Assembly (NCBI GenBank): GCA_028023455.1
Contig: JAQFVV010000027.1
Location: 10,601,845 to 10,665,844, forward strand
DNA length: 64,000 bases
Origin: Epiperipatus broadwayi
Lineage: Eukaryota; Onychophora; Udeonychophora; Euonychophora; Peripatidae
Direction of reading: 5' to 3'
Part shown: positions 34,310-45,940 of the stretch, one piece after another
Layout: each line of letters starts with the position of its first letter
Position numbering within the stretch: position 1 is the first letter of the stretch
The notes under the pieces: generated by a model
Seen by the model: only the letters and a program-made list of their open reading frames with translations
Told to the model about the DNA's origin: nothing
Database searches by the model: none
Program-made: the position numbers and the translations under genes

Positions 34310-35240
34310 AATATCTATAAGATTTCACCATTTAAGATGTTTTTCTTTTTGAAATATAAAAACCACTTAACATCATCTCAAGATGTACTGAGATATTTCC
34401 CTACCTGGAAATAGCATTTAAAATTATACCTGCAGATAGACCTCCTTCACTTACAAGATATTTAAAGGCCATTAGAGATTTGATCCTAGAAATACAGAAT
34501 CTTTTCTATATTCCCCCAAAGGGTAAATATCAATATTGCAGTATATTTATTGCTTTCCCCAACCATACAAATTCACAAAAAGTCTATATTTCAAATTACA
34601 AACAAACAACTACATCACAAATGTAGATATTTGTCACTTGAGCCTAAATTCTTTGATTTTCTGATTAAAAGTAACTTAGAAGCATTACCTACCTTTTTTT
34701 TTTTTTTACATGTATAAAAGACAGATCCAGTTAATAGAAGATTGCCGTAGTCTATGTAAAAGAGAATCCGAAACCCAATCTCACATTTTTTCTCATGTTC
34801 CGGCTTTGATCAGATCAGGGTGGAAATACCAGTCACATTTTAAGAATAAAAAAAATAAATATTGGATATATGTTTAAGGAATTTTTTCAAATGTACGTGC
34901 CAATATCTTTGTTCTCTATACTATATAGTGCACAAGATGCATTTTTTATGTCTGAAAACATTCTAGGAAGACCACTAGATGCTTTTAAAAACAAGCTAGA
35001 AACAATAAGAGAAAGAGCCAGGAAGGTTTCCGAATACAAGGTATATATAAAACGCTGATTGGACTCTCTCAATCCTCAAAGCTATAGCACGACACCCTTG
35101 CCTCATTAATAATACCTGCTATATTTGTAAATTAATTTGTTGTATCTAGTGTTATGATTTAATTAATATAGTAAAAAAGTAAACAAATGTAACAAATGCT
35201 TTTCTTTTCAAGCAATGAATAAAGTAATTTTGAAACATAA
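34310..35240 (+). pseudogene. LINE family D, 3' end fragment
   Basis: FFDFLIKSNLEALPT (about 34,635-34,690) and a C-x-C-x-R...T-x-S-H-I-F-S-H-x-P-A segment (34,745-34,805) align with YIDFLIKLNLGSLPT and the CQLC...THLLYFCP knuckle at 36,269-36,811. Frameshifts split it. The 62-residue frame at 34,870-35,058 is the unrecognised downstream part. It ends near GAATAAAG (about 35,217). Confidence 0.6.
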
Positions 35241-36110
35241 TGTTTCTCTTATGGGCTATTTTGTTATCTTGTTTTCTTTTATTGTATTGTTCTATGCAGA
35301 GTTTTTTCCAGACATATGATAACGCTATTTTTAATTACTACTAACATAATTTCTAAATACAATATTTTACTAACATTATAACTTGTAACTATAATGTTAA
35401 GACTTCTCTCTATTTTTTGCTTTTAAATTAAATTGCTTTTTTTTTTTTTTTTTGGTCTTATTTTTGAAAGAAAGATTATCTGTTTTTATAAGGAAATTAA
35501 GTGTCTGTAAACACTTATTGAATTATAAAGGAAGTTAGTTTTTAAAATATATATTAAACATAAAACTATTACCCTAGGCATCTAAGAAAAATAAAATCAG
35601 CGCTATTGTTGAGAAATAATAAGATATTTGTTTGTTTAGTTTAATAGTTTACTCTGTACTGCCTCCCTTGTGCTGCTCTTTGTTAAGCATAATTCGTCCA
35701 CGTGTACGCGCAGATAGAAAGCAAGCACTTATTCCATCCAGAAAACAACTAAATTAGATTTTCTAATAAGATAGTAAAAAATATTATCTAATCAAAAATG
35801 TAAAACTTTTTAAACAGAAGCTGAGCTTTAAAAAAGAAAAGCCTTAAAGCACCTGCCCAACTATGTTCACATTTTAATTGCTTTTGATATTTATTTTATG
35901 TCTTATATATATATACAACAATCTTTAATGCATCAAGAATTAATCAGATATCCAAAAATAGGTTTCTCTAAAATATTTGTCAGCATCACGTAAAATAAAA
36001 GATGTAGTATACTTAATATTAAAGAAGGTTGTTCTGCTTAAGGTTCTGGCTTTGAAAAAAAAAACTTGACCCTCCTATAAGTTCGAAGGTTTATATAAGA
36101 TGCCCTCCTG
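35241..36110. other. No gene seen
   Basis: AT-rich, with a poly-T tract near 35,435-35,455. No recognised feature. Confidence 0.5.
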
Positions 36111-36268
36111 TTCAGTTTAGAATAGTGTTAGAGTTTTTTTTTTAAATAAAATTTATTAGCTAAAAAGATACATGAATAAAAGCATATGAAAAAAAAAAGC
36201 ATATATAAACTTGATGCTAGACATTATTATCTCTTTATACAAGTGAAGCTGAGGGGTATTTCATTTTC

Positions 36269-36811
36269 TTAGGACAGGTTGACACCAGCCCAGGATTCAG
36301 TGTGTAATCTATTGGGTTCCAGAAGTCGATCTCTGTCACGAAAATTTGTCAAAATTTTGATATAGGTATCTTTAACATTATTATCTGAGCATCGGAAGAT
36401 GTGCTCACACCTGGTGAGCCAGAGCGCAAACGTAAGGAATATGGACGTTCTGATGGTGGAAAAAACTCCTGCCTTGATAGCATTTTCGATACAGAGGGAG
36501 TATCTGTGGTCAAAGGACACCAGTTGGCAGATGTAGGATCTAAGTGAGCTTAAATAAGGACAGAAATACAAAAGATGAGTAATAGTTTCGTCTGCAGTTG
36601 AGCACAGCTGACATAGCATATTGAGCTTGGAGAATCCTCTTCTTGTGACCAAGAAGTGATTTGTAGGTAGGGAGCCTAGATTTAATTTTATCAGAAAATC
36701 TATGTATTTGGACTCGATGTACCATTTCTTTGATTTACATATCAGTGACTTGTTATTTAGCCCTAGCGATTGTTGAGAGGCAGTGAGGTTTGGATATCTT
36801 AATTTATACAT
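36269..36811 (-). CDS. LINE family D C-terminal domain (truncated ORF2)
   Basis: An open 180-residue frame. WYIESKYIDFLIKLNLGSLP (about residues 31-50) is followed by a zinc-knuckle-like motif C-Q-L-C then T-H-L-L-Y-F-C-P (about 66-85), then a helical stretch ending LTFALWLTRCEHIFRC. This is the region after the RT domain in many LINE ORF2 proteins. The RT is missing upstream, so it is a 5'-truncated copy with an open remnant and no likely function. Two other copies (24.7-26.5 kb, 34.3-35.2 kb) are on the plus strand. Confidence 0.65.
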   Translation of the reverse strand: MYKLRYPNLTASQQSLGLNNKSLICKSKKWYIESKYIDFLIKLNLGSLPTNHFLVTRRGFSKLNMLCQLCSTADETITHLLYFCPYLSSLRSYICQLVSFDHRYSLCIENAIKAGVFSTIRTSIFLTFALWLTRCEHIFRCSDNNVKDTYIKILTNFRDRDRLLEPNRLHTESWAGVNLS

Positions 36812-36835
36812 CTGCCAATATGTTTTAGAGTTAAG

Positions 36836-37375
36836 CTAAATATTCCTGAATTAAAGCTCAATTGCATGTTGGAATGTATCAAAATGTCCTGAGGGATTAA
36901 CTATGAGTTTATTTTATTTCTACTATGATTTTATTTGCCAGTTCTTTGGCTATTGAGTATACATATTTAATGATATAATAGACTAGCTTCCTATTGTCCT
37001 GGATAGCTAGTTGGACTAAGCCAACTGCTATGTATGCAGGGATAGTTGCTGTGGACTAACTGGCTACTAATTGAATAAGTATAAAAATATCAGACAGAAA
37101 TATAAATTTATAAGAAAGTTTCATGTAAAGTATGCTACACAGAGAATTGAATATAAAATGGAAATCAAACAGACCAAGAAACCTTGGTGCAAGGTTAGTT
37201 TTTTACAAGCACTGGTTCTACTCATCATATCTATTAAATATAATCTTACCCAAAGGTTTACAAAGGAGTAAAAGATATGAATGACGTACAAATCCTAGAC
37301 ATGTTTCTTAACCTACAGAGTAGATCTCTCTGAGATTAAAATTTCATGAATTTCATAACCTATCTGCCTGCTAGG
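36836..37375. other. No gene seen
   Basis: AT-rich sequence with one chance frame (37,071-37,271) lacking any recognised motif. Confidence 0.4.
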
Positions 37376-37610
37376 CCTTTTAAACTCAGGAAATGAATAC
37401 TTCTCTTGTGTCCATGATCTCTGAGTGGGAAGACCAATTATCTTTATCTAAGTCATTAATATCAAAAATAAATTTTAAAAATTACATAGTTTATCTTAGT
37501 TATGGGTGTTCTTTAATTAATCTCTTAATACAATTAGCTAGATTTTTAATTAATTTGTTTAAATATATATATATTGAATTAAATATTTCCATGGATTGTT
37601 ATTATAATTG
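37376..37610. repeat. Single-arm copy of the 39.6-40.2 kb foldback element
   Basis: CCTTTTAAACTCAGGAAATG, CATGATCTCTGAGTGGG and AATTATCTTTATCTAAG correspond to CCTTTTATACTCAACGAAATG, GCCATGATATTTGATTAG and AATTATCTTTATTTAG at 39,926-40,000, with similarity continuing to about 37,600. Confidence 0.65.
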
Positions 37611-37624
37611 AAGAGATTGTATCC

Positions 37625-38270
37625 ATATAAACAGAGATAACTTTTAGTTTTGATGTTGTTAAGAAACTATCAATTACTACCAATTGACAATTTCTGAGGA
37701 TAAACAAGTTTTCTCATTATTTTATAATAGTTCTTTTGGTGAAGATTTTGTTCAAAAGAAAGTTCTCTTTTACTTTAAACCCAAGTTCTTGTATGGATTT
37801 AAACTTGAAATTAGACTCCAACAAAAGAGCTATTACATATTAATGAGAAAACTTGTTTAGTATCAGATATTGTCAATTAATAGTAATTGATAGGTGTTTT
37901 TTTAGTTATCTGGATAAAATCTCCTTATTTCTATTCATCATTATAATAAAAATCCATGAAAATATTTAATTCAACATATCCAAATTTCTGAAGAACTTTA
38001 AAGTATTACTTATAGAACGTCAAGAAAGGTGTTATTCTTTCTCATTCCCTTATCTCTAAAATAACTTTCTGGGTTTAAACCCATATAAGAATTTGGATTT
38101 AAAGTAAAAGAGGTCATTTTATTTTAAACAAAAAATTCCAACAGAAGAGATATTACAGATTAGTGAGAAAACTTGTTAAGTCTCAGAGATTGTCATTTAG
38201 TAGTAATTGATAGTTTCTTAACTACATCAAAGCTAAAAGCTATCTTTGTTTATATGTATATAACCTCCTC
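37625..38270. mobile_element. Large nested foldback element
   Basis: ATAAACAGAGATAACTTTTA (37,628) through CCCAAGTTCTTGTATGG (to ~37,798) recurs as its reverse complement between about 38,085 and 38,265. A second copy of the right-arm sequence lies inside (37,815-37,890). Shared words are GAGAAAACTTGTT and GTAATTGATAG. No ORF. Confidence 0.75.
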
Positions 38271-38829
38271 ATGAAAATATGTAATTCAAATTTTATATAT
38301 ATAGAATTATTTATCATATGTATTATTTTTTTTATTTATGAACACACTTTATGTACCACTTCTACCTTCACTTTGGAGATCACACAGACTTTAAACATAT
38401 CTGACATTTCTTTGTTTTCATTTTTGTTTCAGAGATACTACTGGTAAAAGCTTTTCTTCAACCACTTCAGATGCATCTTTATTATCACAAGATAGATTTA
38501 TTATTTTTAATTAATTGCTTTGATAGCAACTTTGATACTATTCCTGTTTACCCTTTGCTTTTTTGATCAAATCAATACTAAATTTCTTCTCCTAATTGTT
38601 ATTTTATTACCATAATTTTTTACTATATTTTCTTTATTATTTGGGATCAACAATGATATATGTAATTGATAGTTTTTGACTAATTAACAATTTTATAGAT
38701 GATTTCTTTGCTGTAAAGCTTTGTGTCAGATGTTGACAAAACTTTACTATTTGTACCATTTCATAACTCTTTTTTTTATTTAATATCAGCTTAAAGTACT
38801 ATATTATGTTTTGTAAAGTCCATTTAAAA

Positions 38830-38975
38830 CAGGCAAAACTCACTATACATATTGCCACACATAGCAAGCTAGAGTAATCAATGGATGCCAGAAGACTTGT
38901 GCATAAAATCCCCATCTAGTGCCTACTCATCCAATATCCCCAGACTAGTTTCTGGCTTGGTGGTGGTCATGTGAT
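38830..38975 (-). repeat. Truncated copy of the 420-bp hammerhead repeat
   Basis: On the minus strand it carries GCCAGAAACTAGTCTGGGGA (stem II half, GAA, stem III, cleavage site) and GCACAAGTCTTCTGGCATCC. The 5' core CTGATGA is replaced, so the ribozyme is dead. Confidence 0.75.
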
Positions 38976-39129
38976 CTTTATTGGCTTAAAGTCCATTTAA
39001 CTTAGAATAATAAGGAAGTGTCAAAGTATGGTATATTACCTTAGTAATTGAAAAACATTTTAACTGTTGTGATTTAAAACCCATTCCCTTATCTAAAATT
39101 AACATTTAGGATAACTATGATATGCAAAT

Positions 39130-39560
39130 GTGGCACCTAATGCATTTGTATTTTTCATAATAGTCTACCTACCTAGACTAAGCAATCAACGTAGTCTATA
39201 TGTATATGTTTCAAAGTTTTACAGTTGAAGCCATATGGCTCATAAGTTTTACAACCTGTGGCCATAACTGAAAATCCTTTGATGGCAATCTCACTGTTGA
39301 TTGTCAAGCAATATTTTATTTATTGTTCAATATCATTGCTTATACCTGGCCACCATATACATGATCTTGCCAATGCTTTCACTCTATAATAGTAGGATGT
39401 CCTTCATACAATAGTTTGCAAAAAAATCCTACTCTCTGTCATTGGTATCAATATGTGATCTGTCATCAAAATACATCCTTTACACATTGATAAACCATCA
39501 CAATGTAAATTATATGTTGGATTATTTTCATCATCTAATATTAAACCTTAACAGATTAAT
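39130..39560 (-). pseudogene. Ty3/gypsy integrase relic
   Basis: Minus-strand pieces read GHP-like after a broken frame, VKALARSCIWWPGISNDIEQ (about 39,385-39,325), then KTLKHIHIDYVDC (about 39,225-39,185). This order (zinc-binding end, W-W-P-G, then H-I-D-Y of the catalytic core) is that of Ty3-type integrase. Stops interrupt it and only the first catalytic aspartate region is seen. No LTRs identified around it. Confidence 0.65.
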
Positions 39561-39637
39561 ATATTTGTAAAGTTTAATTTAAAATTTTTCTAAACTCTTT
39601 AAAATATTTAATATTAGAAGAGAAATTATATGAGGAT

Positions 39638-40022
39638 TTTAAAATACTAATAAACTGGATAAAGATAATTTTTTCTCTAATCAAAGATAATGGTCACTCT
39701 AGAGAATTAGTCGTTTCCTTGAATATAAAAGGCTTAGCAGAATAGATGTTACGGAATTTGTGCAGCTACAATCCCAGAAAAAAATATACTCTGTAATTTT
39801 TATTAGTCATTCATACATTAGAAATGTTTTTCAATATTGGATAATCTCTTGTCTAATGAATGAATAACCAATAAAAATTACAGAGTACATTTCTTTCTGG
39901 GATTAACTTATCTATCCTGCTAAGCCTTTTATACTCAACGAAATGAATAATTCTCTAGAGCAGCCATGATATTTGATTAGAGAAACAAATTATCTTTATT
40001 TAGTTTATTAGTATTTTAAAAT
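39638..40022. mobile_element. Foldback element, ~130-bp arms
   Basis: TTTAAAATACTAATAAACTG (39,638) and its reverse complement ending at about 40,022 bound arms that share TATAAAAGGCTTAGCA and ACTCTGTAATTTTTATT. The spacer is about 60 bases. Part of one arm recurs at 37,376-37,610. Confidence 0.8.
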
Positions 40023-41634
40023 CCCCACATAATTTATCTTCAATTGCAGATGTTTTTTAACTATTCTCTTAATCCATTTAACTACATTTTTAATTAGTGT
40101 TTGTAAATATATACACATAAATAAGATTTTAATAATAATTGAGAATCTGGATTTTTTTATTTTGTCTAAGTACATGATTTTCTTTAGACATGGTGAAATA
40201 ATTCTATAACACCATGAATTACTATACCAGGTTATTCTCAATTAAATTTTACATATATGTTGTACACTTGTTGATATGAAAGATTCATTAAATATAAATT
40301 CTACTAGTTATAATATTGCCCATGCAATCAATATTCTATAACATACTCACACATGTGTAAATTATCCTAAATAGTCTTTACAATACATAATTTGCATATA
40401 CTAGGAATAAATAATAAAGAAGAGTATTATAATGTATAATTATATTATACTGGTTGGGTTACATGGCACAGAGGAACACTGTTGTGCACACACACACACC
40501 CATATATATATATATATATATATAAAGAAGAGGAAAAGTAAAAATAAACACAGACATAAATTTTTGTAGATATTTTTCTACATTCACTGGGAATAATAAT
40601 AACTTTACAGAGTTAAATAACTCTGGATTTAAAATAGAATTTTATTATAAATTAAAACATTTTAAAAAGGTCTAATAAATATTTTCATTGAATTCCGATT
40701 TTGAAATTCAAAAACAACCAGGTCAAACTGATCATTGTAAAAATGTATAGCATTAGCTTGTATACAATTCTCTATCTAAGTAAAAACATGTAGATCACAC
40801 CTTTGGTAAATTTTCAAAGTTGATTTTGAAAGGATTAGTGATTGTTTGGAAAAGATAAGAAAAAAACACTGTTTTTAATTAAATGTGTTTTTATGCTTCC
40901 AATCAAAGACTATAAAAGGGTTGGATGAAAATATTATTTTAGTCTGGCTAGTAATTTTTTTGAAGAGTTGGCTTTAATATTTTGAGAAGCATTAGGCCAA
41001 ATTGGGGAACTGCAAAGTCTGGTTTTTAGTGGTTGGATAGTAATAGCTTGTGTTTGGAGAATTATAAAAAATAGCTCCTATGAAGAGGTAGCTGAAGTCA
41101 AAACAGAAGGAGGCTACTCGAATTCACAATGGTGGAGTTTGAATTCACTTGGAGGAAAATGAGTCACAAGACAGTTTGCTTGTCTGAAGGTTTGTAAAAC
41201 TGATCAATGCCAATAATTAGTGGAATTGTACTTTTCTCAATGATGACAAATCTGGACTATACTTTCCTGATGGACCAAAAACCAAGCTTACCAAAGAAAG
41301 CTTGAAGAATTGGTACATGTGTACTGCTGTGTCTGCATGCAGAGAAGCACTGATAAATGTATATACAAAAGTGAGTTGTTTTTAAATAATTCATTTAGAA
41401 AACATTTTAAAATTTCTATATTTAAATTTATAACTAGACAGCTGCTCTTATCTTTATAAAAGTTGCTATCTTGTGTCATGGTTTGAGAGATCCCTATATC
41501 AGCAAAATAAAGATGTCGCTTGACTATTATAAATTTCAAGGTGCTATGATACAGGTTAAAGCCTGTCTTAAAAGTATTTACATATACTGCTTGTGTGCTT
41601 AATAAATAATTACAACTTTACAATAAATTAAACA
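40023..41634. other. Gene-free; microsatellites
   Basis: A compound (CA)n/(TA)n run lies at about 40,480-40,525. No supported gene or element elsewhere. Confidence 0.5.
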
Positions 41635-41782
41635 ATATTCATTAAGGCTGTAGCCTCAAGCACATGCATACAAAATGTGATAGTAGGGACCTCTGAGTAA
41701 GCTTGTGGTTTTTAGACCTGTAGAGGTCCCTACTATCACATTTTATATGCATGTGCTTGAGGCTACAGCCTTAATGAATATT
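41635..41782. mobile_element. Foldback MITE family 1, copy 3
   Basis: Arms 41,635-41,692 and 41,721-41,782 (AATATTCATTAAGGCTGTAG and its reverse complement outermost) are almost perfectly paired. The inner words GATAGTAGGGACCTCT and AAGCTTGTGG match copies 1 and 2. Confidence 0.85.
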
Positions 41783-43639
41783 ATTTATGTAATCAATGTG
41801 CGTTTAAATAAATTTATAATAAATTAAAGTAAAACAAATAGATGTATAAAAGAAAGGAGCAATCATCAAATGATTTTATATATATTATTAAAAAAATTGT
41901 TTTTAGTAATTCCCTAAAAATGACATTTTAAAATACCAACAAATAGCTTTTCTTGGATTAAAAAGCTAGGAGTAACAATTTAATTCATTGACTTTATACT
42001 TGTAAAAGAAAAAAAAAGTTGATAATATTATTTTTTTTTAAAAAAAAAAAAACTTATAAAATGATATTTTTTTAAAAAAATTAAAAAAAACAACTGTAAA
42101 CTATTATGATAAAATTTGATTCATATCTATATTTTTGTATACATGCATATATGTGTGAATTTTATATACTTTCAATATTGAATTAATTAGGAGAAATATA
42201 ATATTACCGTGACAAATTAAAATATAGGATATTAATACCAATGTGTACATACATTCCTATGCACACAACATATATGTTAAATCAAGAATTAACTATGTAT
42301 TATAAAATTAATAATTTTATTTTGAGAAAAATAAAATATATGATATAGATGTCAGTGTGTGCCTGCAATTCAATACACACACATGTGTGTGTTAAATATG
42401 TTATTTAATCATGTATTTTTATTTTATGACAATTCAAATATGTTCATTTTTTAAATATTCTACCACATGCTTGTGTGTGGATATGTAGAAATTGTATATT
42501 GGAACATACCTGTAAATCACACGGTAATAAATTGAAAATTGTTTTTATATTAATCAACACATATATGCAAATTTTAATCATTTTTCACTTTATATTAAGC
42601 CACATGTCTGTGTAGTGAATAAGTTTTAAGTAAACTTAAAGGAACATATATGTAAATCATAATGTAATAACTGGAATTGTGTATAGTAATTTTATACATC
42701 ACAAATGTGATAATTTTTTCATTATATATTAATCAAAGTTAGAAGAGAATTGATATGCATATAGCCTTATTCTAGAGACCTTAATTTCATTTATTTTTTA
42801 TTATGGTTAATAAACTTGAACTCAATTGTTAAAATTATTCCAGGGACTTAATTCTAAAGATTTTAGAATATTGTATATTTGTATCATCTTTTGATCACTG
42901 TAACTATTATAGATCTCATGTTCATTGAACTAGATTTGAGATTAAGTCTGATATATAAATGGGGCTGTATTAGTGTTAGGGACAGCCAGTATACCATTGT
43001 CCTGGTTTTGGCATGAGAATTATATTTTTCAAAGTTCCTGCACTATATGTTCTTAGTTTAGTCTATTAGAAATTAAGCTTATAATTGCCTAGTGCATTAA
43101 TGGCACTAAGTGGCCAGAGCATTGATGATGATCAGCAGGTTTAAAATCCCATCATTATTGTTTTGATTATTGTATATTCTGATGGATGAGCACTTAAATT
43201 GGTGCATCAAAATTAATATTAAATAAATGTCCCAAGCTGGCAAAGGCTCAATAGTTAGCCTGGTCTACAGTAGACCCATTTCAAAATCCAGTCATAAGAT
43301 TGATTATTGATTTATATTGATTATTGATAATTCATGATGAATGGTTATTTATTTTGAGTATTACTTATACTTACTTTTATTATTGATAATACTGGTTGAT
43401 GTGTGGTTAATTATAATTATAGCTGCTCTAAGAAGTAAGTGGAAAGATCTCTCAGACAGAGATATTCTTACTTTCATGCTCTTTTAATATATAATTTTTT
43501 ATATATTTTTGGATATTAATATTATTTGATACCACTACCTTACTTATTTAAAATATCTTATTTTATTTGGTAATGATTGTCATTCCACCACCTCATCTAT
43601 CCCCATCCTGTTACAGTATATTATATCATTTTGCATTAC
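41783..43639. other. Gene-free; possible tRNA-like blocks
   Basis: Mostly A/T-rich. Around 43,100-43,160 (TGGCCAGAGCATTG ... GGTTTAAAATCCC) and 43,245-43,300 (AGTTAGCCTGG ... CATTTCAAAATCC) two blocks weakly resemble tRNA-derived SINE heads with box B-like segments. Not strong enough to call separately. Confidence 0.3.
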
Positions 43640-44965
43640 AGTAAAGATACTTTCTAGAATTTTATTGAATAGGTTGATTCCAGTCATAAATGACTGATTA
43701 CCAGAGACTCAATGTAGTTTAATTAAAGAATCAAAAAGCACTCCAAACATGGTTTTTATTGCTATGCAAATGCAAGAAAATATCATGAATAAAGGAGGGA
43801 ATTATATATTGCTTTTATTAATTTGGTTAAGGCATTTCATTTGGCATTGTTTAAAATTAATTGGTTGTTCCCCAAAATTTATTCACATTCTACAGTTTCT
43901 ATATGATAGAATGAGAGGAAGTGTTACTACTGTAAATTAAAAATCGGAGGCATATAAAATAAAAATTGGTGTTAAACAAGGATATGTACTTGTTTCAATA
44001 TTGTTTTTAACTTTTATGATAATGGTCTTTGGAATTGTTTTAAGGGCTTAATCAGACAGAGCTCAAGATATAATATATATAGATTTGGTGATGAGATTTT
44101 TAAATTTGGATTAAAAGTTAAAACAAGAACTTTATGTTCTTGGATTATAGATTTACAATATCTGATGATTTTGCTATTTTTTTTTCAGTTCAAATGTCAA
44201 TTTACAGTGTTTTGAATGCAATATATACAGATTTTGTGGTACTGATCTAGTATGCACTCATGGCCATTTTGAATTTTAAGAACTGCCCAAAACCCATGCA
44301 AACTAAATCAATACCACTTTGTTTTATTATTTAATGTTAAAAAAACTCATTTTTTTTAAAATCCAGTGACAGAAGAATGATTCTTAGCAATTTTTGGCTT
44401 GGATGCTTATCAACTTTAAGAATGTAAATCTGTTTAAATATTTTGGTAATTTTATAAACACAAAGATGGACTTAGATACTGAGATATAACACAGGTCCAA
44501 TGTGCTGCTGCTGCTTTTAACAAGTTAAAAGAAAAACATTCCATTATAAGAAAATGATTCCTGCAACTAACTTAGTTGTATATGGATCTATTTTTACCTA
44601 ATATAACTTGAACTCTCTATCAATTCAATATAAAGACCTTAGAAAAGTTTTATTTAAAAATGCTTCTTAAAATTCTAAAGATCCTAAAACTAAACAATAT
44701 ATTCTTCAACTTGATGGATGTATTATTATAGAGTGCACAATTGTAAAATTACACCTTTGTTGGATTGGGCATGTAAAATGAATGCAAAATAAAGGATGTT
44801 TTATGGTGAACCTGAGCTTAGTTTCTGTGGGAGAGATAGATCCTATCTAGGATTATTTCAAAAATGTTCTAAAAAAAGTGAAATTGTAATTATTTTCATT
44901 GGGAAAATATGGCAGAGAATAGAATACAATGGAAAGCTAAAATTAGATAAGTTATTGACCTAATA
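43640..44965 (+). pseudogene. LINE family B reverse transcriptase relic
   Basis: Frames follow the RT order: ILNRLIPVIND, then LPETQCSLIKESKSTPNMVF (usually ...QCGFR.GRST.DM.F), then CSPKFIHILQFLYDRMRGSV, then KIGVKQGYVLVSILF (RT motif B, G-x-x-Q-G), then the catalytic pair as DDFAIFFS (about 44,164-44,190). RKVLFKNA, QYILQLDGC, LLDWAC and the KMNAK-type end close it (44,645-44,790). Five or more frameshifts and stops. The first catalytic Asp lies in a decayed region. Same family as 11,188-11,774 and 63,690-64,000. Confidence 0.7.
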
Positions 44966-44971
44966 TTTATA

Positions 44972-45045
44972 TAGTGTATTTTTCACTACAGTACTCTCAT
45001 TCAAGACAGGGAATGGTTTCTATCCATGTTTAACACCTTGTGGAT
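44972..45045. repeat. Partial copy of MITE family 3
   Basis: TAGTGTATTTTTCACTACAG, GGTTTCTATCCA and TTTAACACCTTGTGG align with the left arm at 32,894-32,960. The right arm is absent. Confidence 0.7.
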
Positions 45046-45299
45046 AATATCTAGTCTAATGAATAACTAATAAAAATTATTAATGATATTGATCTATTTT
45101 AGAAAGAAAAATTTTCTGCAGAAGAAATTAGAAGACAACATCATAAAATAACAAGCAAACTGAAAAATAGACAGCATGTTCTATAAGAAGGACTTCACGA
45201 TTGATTTGTATAGTCATCATAAAACTCATTTTTTCTTTTTTTTTATTATTTTGTAATTTAATAAATATAAGTAGTTTACTATAAAGGAAAGATTAATTT

Positions 45300-45940
45300 T
45301 AATATTACAAATAAGCTACAGCTTAGCACTGCTTTTGACCAGGTAAGTAATATTCATAGTACTAGATAGTCAGATTTGTAAGTGATGAAGAGAAAGCAGA
45401 GAATGAACATACAAAAATAATTAGTATACAAATTGATAAATTTACATATTCTACTTATATTATAAAACAACACATGAATTCTTTTCATTTATCACACCAC
45501 TAGCTTAGCACACACACACACACATATATATATATATGTATATAGGCATATATATATATATATATATATAGGCACACTAAAATAGACCCTAAAATAAAAT
45601 CAGAAATCAGTATTTCTGGATCATGTGATTGATTCTGATCACAATTTCGATCTGCTTAACATCAAAGTAGTTTGCCCTGAGCATATCGATTGAAAAAGAA
45701 AATTCAGTTTATCACCAGCAACACCCACATGATAAATAAAAAGAATTCATGAGTTGCTTTATCACACAAATGGAATATGTAAATTTATCAATGTATGTAT
45801 TAATTACTTTATATGTTTATTCTCTACTTCCTCTCCCTCACTTATAAATCTGATTTTATCTAGTGCTTTGAATATGACCTGCCTGGTACAAAGCAGTACT
45901 AAGCTGTAGTTTATTTGCAATATTATTCTTTTATTTATAT
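45300..45940. mobile_element. Foldback element, ~200-bp arms
   Basis: ATTACAAATAAGCTACAGCT (45,304) through ATAAAACAACACATGAATTC (45,481) is repeated inverted at about 45,735-45,930. The loop holds (CA)n and (TA)n runs and a unique 100-base segment. No coding frame. Confidence 0.8.
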
